From: Ophthalmolycus amberensis
Lineage: Eukaryota; Chordata; Actinopteri; Perciformes; Zoarcidae
Reading direction: 5' to 3'
DNA length: 64,000 bases
Assembly (NCBI GenBank): GCA_024529925.1
Contig: JAFEUB010000525.1
Coordinates: forward strand, 12,501 to 76,500
The position numbers were made by a program, and so were the translations under genes. The notes beneath the pieces were generated by a model. The model saw nothing but the letters and a program-made list of their open reading frames with translations. It was not told the DNA's origin and did not search any database. This document shows, piece by piece, positions 54,721 to 64,000 of the stretch (its first letter is position 1; each line of letters begins with the position of its first letter).

Positions 54721-55610
54721 AACCCTCTCAAATATAAAATCTTGGATGTCAAACTCAAAACAAGGGGAAAAAAAAGGGGAAAAAACAAATTTATTTTCTA
54801 AACCCACTGATTTATGTCCTATTATTCACCCCAAATGGTGAACAAATAAGTTATTTTACAAAACACCAGGCCAGAAGAACTCAGTCCAATTACTAAAAGA
54901 GATTTTTTTCCGGGGGATTGAAACCCGCTGATTTTTATCAAATTTTTCACCCTTTCTGCAAGAAGAAAACCCCTTCCCTCCCAATAATTATGGAAAGAAA
55001 AGCCCCTTCCTTCCCAACAATTATAGAAAGAAATTTATGTTTATTTCTTCTCTGGGGGGTAGGGGGGGGGGGGGCCACCCTCTCTATCCTTAAAAGAGGA
55101 GCCCTCCCTATAAGTCCCTTATTACAAGGTTCTCCCAAAACACAGGCGGTCTAAAGAACCCTTCCTGGGGGCAACCCCTCTAAGAAGGCACCTATGCAGC
55201 TAGCACTGTGCAAACCACCGCAAAACACGTCCAAAAAATGTTTTTTTTAAAAACCCTCCCAAGAGAGGCACTCTTATACAAAGTAAGATCTCAGCAAACA
55301 ACCAAGCGCATGCAATAATAAGAGCGGACTGCTAACCCAATTGGAAAAGGCTCCTCCACCAATAAAGTGCAAGGATCGTGTAGGGACTTCTGCAGCCCAG
55401 TTTTTAAAAAAACTTTTATTCTTAAGAATAGGGTGAACAAATAAGTGTTTCTAAACACAATAAGATGGACTGAGACTAATCTCTGGTCTGAGAGAATCAG
55501 TGGGACTGATACAGTTTTAAAATGGAGCTCCTAACATTTCGGCAAGTTGTGCCTTCCTCAGAGGAGAATAAGAAATGAAAGAAAGACTGGAGGTATTTAT
55601 ACCTTCCCTA
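54721..55610 (-). other. PLE-5 leader, unit D, truncated
   Basis: As in unit B but ending at 55610 where the satellite region begins. Contains the hammerhead at 55528-55566. Confidence 0.65.
55528..55566 (-). ncRNA. Hammerhead ribozyme of PLE-5, unit D leader, mutated
   Basis: Same ATGT change in stem III as units B and C. Confidence 0.7.
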
Positions 55611-58066
55611 CACTGTAAGAAAAGTCAGTGAATTTGACGGTGAAAAATTGTTAAATCACAACAGTAAGAGACCGTAAATTATAAATCGGTTATATTCAGT
55701 TTATCTGACAGTGAAACACCGTAAATATATATATCAGCCAAAACAATCATTTGTGCATGTATTTCTTGTATAAAATACATTTTGTCACTGTTAAATGTAC
55801 TACACATGTACTGATAACGGAAATACACCGTAATATGAAAAAGAATCCATACCGTAATATTTACATTTATTACTTTTTAAAAATACATTTGGTTACTGTT
55901 AAATGTACGGATCACTGTGCAGCCAATGGAGATATAACGCATTATACATTTAACAGGCAGCCTCGTATGTTTTGCATTTATTATTCGTATAAAATATATT
56001 TTGTCACTGTTAAATGTACTAAACATTGTACTGATAACGGAAATACACCGTAATATGAAGAAAAAATCCATACCGTAATTTTTGCATTTATTACTTTTTA
56101 AAAATACATTTGGTTACTGTTAAATGTACGGACCATTGTGCCGCCAATGGAGATATAATGCATTATACATTTAACAGGCAACCTCGTATGTTTTGCATTT
56201 ATTATTCGTGAAATAATCTGTTTGTTACTGTTAAAGATACTAAACATTGTACTGGTAACGGAAATACACCGCAAAATGAACAAAAATCCATACCGTGACT
56301 TTTGCATTTATTACTTTTAAAAAATACATTTGGTTACTGTTAAATGTACGGACCATTGCGCTGCCAATGGAGGTAAAACGCATCATATATTCAACAGCCA
56401 GCCCCGTATTTTTTGCATTGATGATTTGTAAAATATTCAGTTTGTCACTGTTAAATGTACTAAACATTGTACTGGTAATGGAAATACACCGTAATATGAA
56501 CAAAAATCCATACCGTGATTTTTGCATTTATTACTTTTACAAAATACATTTGGTTACTGTTAAATGTACGGACCATTGCGCTGCCAATGGAGGTAAAACG
56601 CTTCATACATTCAACAGCCAGCCCCGTATTTTTTGCATTCAATATTTGTAAAATATTCAGTTTGTCACTGTTAAATTTACTAAACATTGTACTGGTAATG
56701 GAAATACACCGTAATATGAACAAAAATCCATACCGTGATTTTTGCATTTATTACTTTTACAAAATACATTTGGTTATTGTTAAATGTACGGACCATTGCA
56801 CTGCCAATGGAGGTAAAACGCATCATACATTCAACAGCCAGCCCCGTATTTTTTGCATTTATTATTTGTAAAATATTCAGTTTGTCACTGTTAAATGTAC
56901 TGAACATTGTACTGGTAACGGAAATACACTGTAATATGAAAGAAAAATCAATACCGTCATTTTTGCATTTATTACTTTTTAAAAATACATTTGGTTACTG
57001 TTAAATGTACGGACCACTGTGCTGCCAATGGAGATATAATGCATTATACATTTAACAGGCAACCTCGTATATTTTGCATTTATTATTCGTAAAATAATCA
57101 GTTTGTTACTGTTAAAGATACTAAACATTGTACTGGTAACGGAAATACACCGCAAAATGAACAAAAATCCATACCGTGACTTTTGCATTTATTACTTTTA
57201 AAAAATACATTTGGTTACTGTTAAATGTACGGACCATTGCGCTGTCAATGGAGGTAAAACGCATCATATATTCAACAGCCAGCCCCGTATTTTTTGCATT
57301 TATGATTTGTAAAATATTCAGTTTGTCACTGTTAAATGTACTAAACATTGTACTGGTAACGGAAATACACCGCAAAATGAACAAAAATCCATACCGTGAT
57401 TTCTGCATTTATTACTTTTACAAAATACATTTGGTTACTGTTAAATTTACGGACCATTGCGCTGCCAATGGAGGTAAAACGCATCATACATTCAACAGCC
57501 AGCCCCGTATTTTTTGCATTTATTATTTGTAAAATATTCAGTTTGTCACTGTTAAATGTACTAAACATTGTACTGGTAATGGAAATACACCGTAATATGA
57601 ACAAAAATCCATACCGTGATTTTTGCATTTATTACTTTTACAAAATACATTTGGTTACTGTTAAATTTACGGACCATTGCGCTGCCAATGGAGGTAAAAC
57701 GCATCATACATTCAACAGCCAGCCCCGTATTTTTTGCATTTATTATTTGTAAAATATTCAGTTTGTCACTGTTAAATGTACTAAACATTGTACTGGTAAT
57801 GGAAATACACCGTAATATGAACAAAAATCCATACCGTGATTTTTGCATTTATTACTTTTACAAAATACATTTGGTTACTGTTAAATTTACGGACCATTGC
57901 GCTGCCAATGGAGGTAAAACGCATCATACATTCAACAGCCAGCCCCGTATTTTTTGCATTTATTATTTGTAAGATATTCAGTTTGTCACTGTTAAATGTA
58001 CTGAACATAGTACTGGTAACGTAATATGAACAAAAATCCATACCGTGATTTTTGCATTTATAGGCA
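55611..58066. repeat. 220-bp satellite array made of two diverged ~110-bp halves
   Basis: After a 5' piece starting CACTGTAAG (55611), about ten 220-bp repeats follow to about 58066. Each has two related halves. Both begin TTTGCATTTATTA and contain ACTGTTAAATGTAC. One half continues GGACCATTG...GCCAATGGAG, the other TAAACATTGTACTGG...GGAAATACACCG. Copies become more alike towards 57.3-58.0 kb. Long ORFs on both strands are by-products of the repeat. The starting CACTG could be the end of a CACTA-type DNA transposon, but no matching far end was found. Confidence 0.85.
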
Positions 58067-58148
58067 CCCATATCCCTGGCGGAGGCCGCTAAGGTATTCA
58101 AAAAGCTCCTTGCTGGCAAGGCGACGTGGGTGGATTAATTCGAACTTT

Positions 58149-58600
58149 GCCCATTCATTAAGTGGTTTGAAAATCAATGGGAAATTCCAAACACTTTTCC
58201 CATAGTGAACTATGGATTTTTGACCTAATTCGGCCTAAATACCCATATAAAACAATGGGCTAGGACCCTGAAATTTTCACAGTCAATCGACCTTTGGCCA
58301 GAGATCAAGTGGTATGAAAATCAATGGGACATTCCAAACACTTTTTCCATAGTGAACTATGGATTTTTGGCCTAATTCGGCCTAAATACCCATAGAAAAC
58401 AATGGGCTAGGACCCTGAAATTTTCATAGTCAATCGACCTCTGCCCATTCATTAAGTGGTGTGAAAATCAATGGGAAATTCGAAACACTTTTCCCATAGT
58501 GAACTATGGATTTTTGACCCAATTCGGCCTAAATACCCATAGAAAACAATGGGCTAGGACCCTGAAATTTTCAGTCATTCCACCTTTGCCCACAGATTAA
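58149..58600. repeat. About three copies of a ~147-bp repeat
   Basis: Copies start near 58149, 58297, 58443 and 58588 (partial). Each holds the small palindrome CCATAGTGAACTATGG and the phrase CAATGGGCTAGGACCCTGAA. Copies differ at several sites. Identity unknown. Confidence 0.8.
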
Positions 58601-58627
58601 ATGGTGCGAAAATCAGTTGGTAATTGA

Positions 58628-59370
58628 CTGTGTTTATTTCACCCAACAGAAAGGATTCTAACCCAATGGTACTTATGATCCGAAATGGCCTTCACCAGTC
58701 TTTTCTCTCAATTTTTACACTTTAATTCAAAGTGGGGATTTAAATCCTTTTCCTCCTTAAATAGGGGCTAGTGAATATGAATTCCCCCAAATTTTGCGGT
58801 TGTAGCTGCAAGTCAAGGTACCCAAACACAGCCCCAAAGGTCAAAATTGAGGCATATAGCCTTATTTTTCGGCTTTTGTTGGCAAGTGAGAAACGGGCCA
58901 TTACATCTTAGTGAAAGGTTGGAACTGCCTGAATTTTGCATAAATCATTCCCCTGTGATAACGTGATGCAGGATCTAAAGCAAGATCTCTGCAGACCCTT
59001 GGGAAAGCTAACTTCTGTTAGCAGCATGCTAATGACTTGAATCCAATTGAGCCTTGAAGAGGGTCCTCTCTTGTCCATCATATGTGAATATTAGGACAAT
59101 AAGCCATTTACAAGTGTTTTCAAATGCATCCAACAGAGATGATTCGAACCAGATGGCACTTATTTTCCCAAATGGCCGAAAGCCAGTTTTCACCAGTCTT
59201 TTCTCTAACTTTTAATACTCTAAATCAGGGTAGAGATTTGACTCATTTTCTCCTTCAAAGAGGGGCTCGTCACCATTACCTACCTATAATCTGGACTTCG
59301 TAGCTGCAAATTAAGGTCCACAAAAACAGCCCCAAAGGGCTTAATTGATGCATTATTCCCTTATATGAGT
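58628..59370. repeat. Diverged duplicate pair, offset ~490 bp
   Basis: 58628-58880 and 59120-59370 share the order CACCAGTCTTTTCTCT, a T-rich stretch, AGGGGCT, GTAGCTGCAA and ACAGCCCCAAAGG, with many substitutions. This is an older anonymous repeat with no coding signal. Between 59371 and 59700 I see nothing. Confidence 0.6.
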
Positions 59371-59711
59371 GGATTTTTTGACATATGCAAGAATGGCCAT
59401 AATCTCTCAAATATGGGTCCCAGAACCCACATATTCTGGACACACATTGTGGACTAGGCCTACAATAAGGTCACCTGAACAGAATCCCTTTAGATTATCT
59501 CGAAAAGATTTTTGCCTGTATGACACTCAGACCTCAGCATGGTGTACACGTCCCTAAGGCGTACACCCCGTTGTACTCTTGGTGAGATCAGACCAACTTT
59601 TACTTCTCAAGATGTCAGAGCCCTGCTTTTTTAATATGTTGTAGACGTAATAGGATGTGACGCACATCTACGCCAGAGTTTTCAAAGCACCGAAAATGGA
59701 GGAGTTTGAAA

Positions 59712-59924
59712 ATGGAGGAGTTACCTCTTCTTGTGGACAGTCGTAAACGCATACGTTTAGAAACGATGACATTAGAAACACCCACGTTGTCTTTACTAGC
59801 AGCTGTTGTTCAGTTAAAGTCTGCATTTCTGCGGAGGAAGCAGCTGTTATTGGAGCGATTAGCGAGCAGCGTGTCCAGCGGCGTTAGCAGACCTACGGAG
59901 CGGCCCCGTCTGAAGTCACGTTAA
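59712..59924 (+). CDS. Possible small host ORF (70 codons)
   Basis: ATG 59712 to TAA 59922-59924 encodes MEELPLLVDSRKRIRLETM..., a charged, Leu-rich, probably helical peptide ending in a basic tail (RPTERPRLKSR). Base composition is less AT-rich than the flanks. I do not recognise it. It may be the first coding exon of a gene or of a transposase, or chance. Confidence 0.25.
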   Translation: MEELPLLVDSRKRIRLETMTLETPTLSLLAAVVQLKSAFLRRKQLLLERLASSVSSGVSRPTERPRLKSR

Positions 59925-60043
59925 CCTAATTCATGAGATTAGACCACATGGGATCACCTTTCGGTTAGTTTTTTTCCACATGGAACTATACATTCTGCCA
60001 TTTCTCGACGTGTGTGAAGGTGCGAGGGCCCGATCAATGCTGC

Positions 60044-60145
60044 TTGCATTCATTATTTGTAAAAAATACATTTTGTCAAGGTTAAATGCACTAACCATTG
60101 TGCTGTTTTTGTAAATACACTATAATATATAAAATATAATATAAT
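60044..60145. repeat. Isolated diverged copy of the 220-bp satellite half
   Basis: CATTCATTATTTGTAAAAAA, TTGTCAAGGTTAAATGCACT and AACCATTGTGCTG follow the same order as the satellite half-unit at 55.7-58.0 kb. An AT dinucleotide-rich run follows. It shows the satellite once extended further, or that one element spans 55.6-60.1 kb. 60146-60393 shows nothing recognisable. Confidence 0.5.
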
Positions 60146-60391
60146 ATATATATTTTTGAAAGACCTTTCAACAGTCAGAACTAATATTTAACCAACACAC
60201 AAAACAACAAGTGCTAGATGCAAACTAGTCTGCTTATTCAAAGCAGTAGAGAGTAACCTTCCATAAGTTAGCCTTGTTTTGTAATCCTTTTTTGCAGAGC
60301 ATAAATTGCATCTCACCCCATCCCCCACCACTTTGATCTCTGTTGGTTAGTATTTTGTAACATTGCAGGTGCTTGCAGGTGCAGATCTCAT

Positions 60392-60393
<2 letters not shown>

Positions 60394-60424
<31 letters not shown>
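60394..60424. repeat. (GA)n microsatellite
   Basis: About 15 GA dinucleotides. Confidence 0.95.
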
Positions 60425-60427
<3 letters not shown>

Positions 60428-60479
60428 GGCTGCAGTGATCAGACCTACGCAGTACTTTAAAAAAAACAACGGTTGGAGG

Positions 60480-60625
60480 CTGAACTTTTGAACTCATTTT
60501 AGCGCCTTTTCTGCGCGCTCAGTCACCACTGCGCGCTGCTGTTCTGTGGGGATTAACCGGAACGTACTGATGAACAACGGCCTGACTCCTGCCTGGGAGC
60601 ACAATAACGTTAGCTTCTTCTGAAG
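60480..60625 (+). other. Putative host first exon with splice donor
   Basis: CpG-rich sequence (GCGCGCTCAG, CTGCGCGCTGCTG) leads to TCTTCTGAAG|GTAAGCATG, a strong donor at 60626. TAACGTTAGC motifs flank it. It resembles the exon at 16.1-16.4 kb in style but not in sequence. No coding sequence is recognised. Confidence 0.35.
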
Positions 60626-61209
60626 GTAAGCATGTCAGCTAGCTAACGTTACATTTGAATTTGAGGCTTTGTTTTCTGCAGTTTTGTGTCGCCCTTGCAA
60701 AAACGAGTCATTCAACGTTAAGAGTAAGTTAACTTAGCTATCTAATGAGTTGAGAGAGTTTACTTTTCGTGGATGTAACGTGGGTTATGGGTTTCTGTGT
60801 TGAACATTAGCTAACGTTAGCTTACTTTACCAAAGGTTTGCTAGGAAACTGTTTCGTTGTAATTTCTGTGGCAAGTCAGTTAAAGCTAAAACATCGAGGG
60901 GTTCTGTGCTTCATTGCAAACTTCATTGTAATGAACCACGTTGTTTATTTAAGTGCGTTGAAGCCGGTTGAAAGCAGACCGTTGTTAGATATGGAGCTAA
61001 GGCTTATTTCTACCAGAGGCATAACGGTAACTATCAGCTAACGTTACTGTTGGGACTGCGTTACCGCTTATAAGCTGTGTTAACGTTACCGCTCATAAAT
61101 ATGCTATGGCGTTATGTGAACGCACATGTCCAGACACAAAGTAGCTAATTATTAAAGTGAGTGGATGGTAAAATGTGTTCACGGTCAGATCTTCCTTTCT
61201 TTATTCATA

Positions 61210-61314
61210 GAATCTGCTTCTCCTCAGTCATCAGCTGTTCCAACTGAATCACCAAACTAACTTCACTGTTTAAAAATGACACACCATCATCAGATGAGGA
61301 CATCAGCAAAGTTT
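61210..61314 (+). other. Putative host internal exon
   Basis: Acceptor TTCTTTATTCATAG ends at about 61209, and donor GTGAGT starts at 61315. An ATG at 61276 opens a short frame (MTHHHQMRTSAKF) to the exon end. Gene unknown. Confidence 0.35.
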
Positions 61315-61355
61315 GTGAGTCTTTGATAATTTGATCTTTTCTCTGCATGTCATAG

Positions 61356-61535
61356 AGGGCCAATGAGGACAGCATACTCAAGAGCTCAGTCTTTCAAAAA
61401 AGGGTTCAACTATGTGGAGCCTAAGAAAATGTTTTTAGGACGAGATGAGAACAGGACTGATATGTTTTCATATTATGTGCCTGTGAAAGAGACTTTAAAG
61501 TGTTTGTTGGAATCTGATCTGTGGAAGAACTGTGT
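61356..61535 (+). pseudogene. Putative host coding exon broken by PLE-5
   Basis: After acceptor TGCATGTCATAG an open frame reads MRTAYSRAQSFKKGFNYVEPKKMFLGRDENRTDM, then YYVPVKETLKCLLESDLW. The phrases YVEPKKMFLG and YVPVKETL resemble, from memory, an uncharacterised protein family common in fish; not verified. The frame is cut at 61536 by the inverted PLE-5 copy and ends by chance at 61545. Confidence 0.4.
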
Positions 61536-62044
61536 CATTTTATAAAGTAAGGGATTGGAGCCTTGTTATTACACAATCGGTGTTGGTGATTGGGGATTCA
61601 AATCTGTCTAGGATCCCACGCCACCAGTACCCCTTGGTTCAGATAGATAGTTTCCCGGGGGCTCAAATACACCATCTAAAAGAGATCCTGGGTAAACTGG
61701 ACCCCTGCCTCACAGTTCAGAAAGTCGTCCTCGCGGTGGGCTTGAACAACTGCCTCAGGAATAATCAGCTCGGGACCATGACTAAACAGTTTCAACTGTT
61801 ATTGTCATGTGCGAAAACGGTCTTCCCTCGAGCAGAGATTGTGGTCCCGGTGATCCAGTTCTCCCCGCAGCTTCAGTTGGAGCGAAGAACCCTCTTGGGG
61901 AAACTCAACCGGGTTCTGGAGGAGAACTTTAAAATCTTACAAGGGATCACAGAGGACCAATTTCGGGTTAAGCAAGATCTTATTCATTGGACTCCAGAGA
62001 CTGCCAAAAAGATCTTTTATTCTTGGATGTCACAATTAAACTGA
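61536..62044 (+). pseudogene. PLE-5 ORF1 SGNH domain, inverted copy
   Basis: This is the SGNH-like part of ORF1 (WSLVITQSVLVIGDSN to HWTPETAKKIFYSWMSQLN) with all motif residues. It begins inside the protein where the host-like exon ends; the joint is GTGT|CATTTTATAAAG. It is a copy of 36476-36984. Confidence 0.88.
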
Positions 62045-62286
62045 GACTAGTACATGCCTCCCTGGGCGGAAAACATAAAAATGACAAGCACAACAGATAC
62101 TTCAAAAATACTAATGAAGTAACTCACCTCTACGAACACTTTAGACAACATGGGAGGGAAAACCTCCTCATCATGGGGTTGGAGTCAGGATCCTGGTGGT
62201 CGGATAGACAGCGACTGGCAAAAGAAAGACAGTGGATTAATAAACTTAATACAGTTTATCCACATGGTCTTAACCAAAATAATTAG
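61987..62286 (+). pseudogene. PLE-5 ORF2 reduced by two deletions, inverted copy
   Basis: Same two deletions as 36234-36533, so the deletions came before the inverted duplication. Confidence 0.85.
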
Positions 62287-62454
62287 AGCCAGTGGATCAA
62301 ACGATGGACTTACCTCCTCTGATGAGGGCGGGGACACCTTGGAGACCCGCAAGGACACCTGCAAAATATTAAAAATATAAAAATATACAACACATAATAC
62401 AAAACCCTTTTGAGAATTACAAGTTTTAATGCCTATAAATTGTGTGCCCGTGCC

Positions 62455-62480
62455 CTCTGACTGCCTAAAGGCAGCCAGAG
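62455..62480 (+). other. PLE-5 3' hairpin, inverted copy
   Basis: CTCTGACTGCC, TAAA, GGCAGCCAGAG after TGTGCCCGTGCC, followed by CACCTAACCTGCC. Confidence 0.75.
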
Positions 62481-62508
62481 CTTCTTTTTTCCCCTGCACC
62501 TAACCTGC

Positions 62509-63773
62509 CAGTGCCACAATGTGTGCTTTGACTTGTTTTTAGAAACTCACTGGGTGGAGATGGAAACACAGTGAAGTGAATTTGTTGACCCACTTTGGGA
62601 CCCCTATATGTTTTATAACAAGGGACCCAGTGACTTATGGGGAACAATACACCCTGGGGGACATGGAGAGGTGTATTTTATTCACTTGGTGCTTGTGCTC
62701 CGTTTCCTTTTTGTATTTATGATGGCCCTTAACTGGTGGTTTTACACCCAGTAGGGACTAGGCCTTTGGTGTCGATTAAGACAGGTTTTCCCCCTGATTG
62801 CCAGGTGTTCAATTAGACAGCTGAGACGGCTTAGTCATCTGATTAGAGGGAGTTCCAGCCTATCAGAAGCTCCCTGGTTACTCCGCCTAGGGAAGGTATA
62901 AATACCTCCAGTCTTTCTTTCATTTCTTATTCTCCTCTGAGGAAGGCACAACTTGCCGAAACGTTAGGAGCTCCATTTTAAAACTGTATCGGTCCCACTG
63001 ATTCTCTCAGACCAGAGATTAGTCTCAGTCCATCTTATTGTGTTTAGAAACACTTATTTGTTCACCCTATTCTTAAGAATAAAAGTTTTTTTTAAAACTG
63101 GGCTGCAGAAGTCCCTACACGATCCTTGCACTTTATTGGTGGAGGAGCCTTTTCCAATTGGGTTAGCAGTCCGCTCTTATTATTGCATGCGCTTGGTTGT
63201 TTGCTGAGATCTTACTTTGTATAAGAGTGCCTCTCTTGGGAGGGTTTAAAAAACATTTTTTGGACGTGTTTTGCGGTGGTTTGCACAGTGCTAGCTGCAT
63301 AGGTGCCTTCTTAGAGGGGCTGCCCCCAGGAAGGGTTCTTTAGATCGCCTGTGTTTTGGGAGAACCTTGTAATAAGGGACTTATAGGGAGGGCTCCTCTT
63401 TTAAGGATAGAGAGGGTGGCCCCCCCCCCCCCCCCTACCCCCCAGAGAAGAAATAAACATAAATTTCTTTCTATAATTGTTGGGAAGGAAGGGGCTTTTC
63501 TTTCCATAATTATTGGGAGGGAGGGGGTTTCTTGTTGCAGAAAGGGTGAATAATTTGATAAAAATCAGCGGGTTTCAATCCCCCCGGAAAAAAATCTCTT
63601 TTAGTAATTGGACTGAGTTCTTCTGGCCTGGTGTTTTGTAAAATAACTTATTTGTTCACCATTTTGGGTGAATAATAGGACATAAATCAGTGGGTTTAGA
63701 AAATAAATTTGTTTTTCCTTTTTTTTCCCCTTGTTTTGAGTTTGACATCCAAGATTTTATATTTGAGAGGGTT
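62509..63773 (+). other. PLE-5 leader, inverted copy
   Basis: Non-coding leader matching 34743-36013, with the hammerhead at 62932-62970 and a C-run near 63419. Confidence 0.65.
62932..62970 (+). ncRNA. Hammerhead ribozyme of PLE-5, inverted copy
   Basis: Stem I CTCCT 62932-62936 with AGGAG 62966-62970. Core CTGAGGA 62937-62943, stem II GGCA/TGCC 62945-62948 with 62954-62957, GAA 62958-62960, ACGT 62961-62964. Predicted cut after T62965. Confidence 0.8.
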
Positions 63774-63893
63774 ATGGAGGAATGGACCACAGTGGTCAGA
63801 AGGGGGAGGGGGGGTAGTAGAGCCCCCCAACACAACAGGGAAGGGGGGTATCTGGAGAGGGAGGGGGTATTGGGGAACCAGCCGGAGAGGACT
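63774..63893 (+). pseudogene. PLE-5 ORF1 first 40 codons, inverted copy
   Basis: ATG 63774 (MEEWTTVVRRGRGG), cut at about 63894 by the degenerate telomeric tract as in 34623-34742. Confidence 0.8.
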
Positions 63894-63922
63894 GGTTAGA
63901 TGTTAGGGTTAGGTGTTAGGGG
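63894..63922. repeat. Degenerate telomeric tract, G-rich on the + strand
   Basis: GGTTAGATGTTAGGG and TTAGGTGTTAGGGG are the reverse complement of 34594-34622. Confidence 0.8.
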
Positions 63923-64000
63923 ATTGTGATAACTATGCTGGAAGCCAGCACAGCTATCTGTGCACTGTCCATCGCCGCCTCAGCCCCCGAAGCACCTACC
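63923..64000 (-). other. PLE-4 3' end, inverted copy, runs off the window
   Basis: Reverse complement of the PLE-4 hairpin and 3'UTR, reaching to just before the ORF2 stop codon. Confidence 0.8.

Larger units (their letters stand above)
50501..55610 (-). mobile_element. PLE-5 unit D, best preserved of the array, leader interrupted
   Basis: This unit has fewer defects in ORF2 than B and C. Its leader stops at 55610, inside a motif that continues as GGCGGAGC in the other copies. There it meets the CACTGTAAG-starting satellite region, so about 430 bp of leader are missing. Confidence 0.9.
61536..64000 (-). repeat. Right arm of the large inverted repeat
   Basis: Reverse complement of 34516-36984, near-identical apart from a few bases in the G/C run (C-run at about 63419-63435). 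It continues to the window edge, so the true arm is probably longer and may include a second PLE-4. Confidence 0.95.

Noticed and set aside
56240..58119. 95- and 118-residue ORFs on both strands in the 220-bp satellite
   Set aside because: They arise from a repeat with few stops and do not form a consistent protein repeat, since the period is not a multiple of three.

Overview
This window is a chromosome end of a eukaryote, read from the telomere inwards. It opens with about 5.7 kb of CCCTAA repeat, which is the C-rich strand of a TTAGGG telomere and places the chromosome terminus at the left. Almost everything up to 55.6 kb is built from Penelope-like retroelements (PLEs) and their broken derivatives. 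A ray-finned (teleost) fish is the most likely host. The evidence is the TTAGGG telomere, PLEs with a GIY-YIG endonuclease, and single-copy-looking pieces with motifs such as GCTAACGTTAGC and a 'gtcctttactgcagtaaaag' repeat that I associate from memory with teleost genomes. This was not checked against a database.

Five PLE families can be separated, here called PLE-1 to PLE-5. The order from the telomere is as follows. A 5'-truncated PLE-1 (5.71-6.23 kb) abuts the terminal telomere. Six near-identical 616-bp units follow (6.33-9.99 kb), each with a hammerhead ribozyme fold. Next come a near-complete PLE-1 (10.02-15.40 kb), a PLE-2 3'UTR fragment, and a captured host-like promoter/exon. A 3.8-kb segment with a deleted PLE and a truncated PLE-2 is then present three times (16.4-27.8 kb), ending in a PLE-2 with a complete 3' end. 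A truncated PLE-3 (28.9-30.7 kb) and a PLE-4 truncated at its 5' end (30.75-34.59 kb) complete this part. Short CCCTAA-type tracts separate most of these units. All these elements are on the + strand, so the 3' end of each abuts the telomeric tract on its centromere-proximal side. That is the polarity expected if RNA with a C-rich 3' end is copied onto the chromosome's G-rich 3' overhang.

From 34.62 to 55.61 kb lies an oppositely oriented head-to-tail array of PLE-5 with a period of about 5.48 kb. It has one truncated, one internally deleted and three longer but mutated units. After it come 220-bp satellite repeats (55.6-58.1 kb), other anonymous repeats, and exon-like host sequence (60.5-61.5 kb). 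The window closes with an inverted, near-identical copy (61.54-64.00 kb) of the stretch at 34.52-36.98 kb.

The more complete elements share one design: a leader with a hammerhead ribozyme (PLE-1, PLE-5), then ORF1, then ORF2. ORF1 has an Arg-rich N-terminus, a helical domain, a Pro-rich linker and a C-terminal SGNH/GDSL-hydrolase-like domain. ORF2 lies in the -1 frame relative to ORF1, overlaps its end, has no obvious own ATG, and encodes a PLE reverse transcriptase fused to a GIY-YIG nuclease. The ORF1/ORF2 overlap carries TTTAAAC or a variant followed 6-8 nt later by a GC stem, which suggests -1 ribosomal frameshifting. Every family ends in a short box (RTGCC-like or ACAGTGCA), a strong hairpin and a CCTAACC seed. 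Together these look like a telomere-attaching retroelement system resembling the bdelloid rotifer Terminons (Athena PLEs), but in what appears to be a vertebrate. The PLE-4 ORF2 and PLE-1 ORF2 are uninterrupted. No complete element with both ORFs intact is present.
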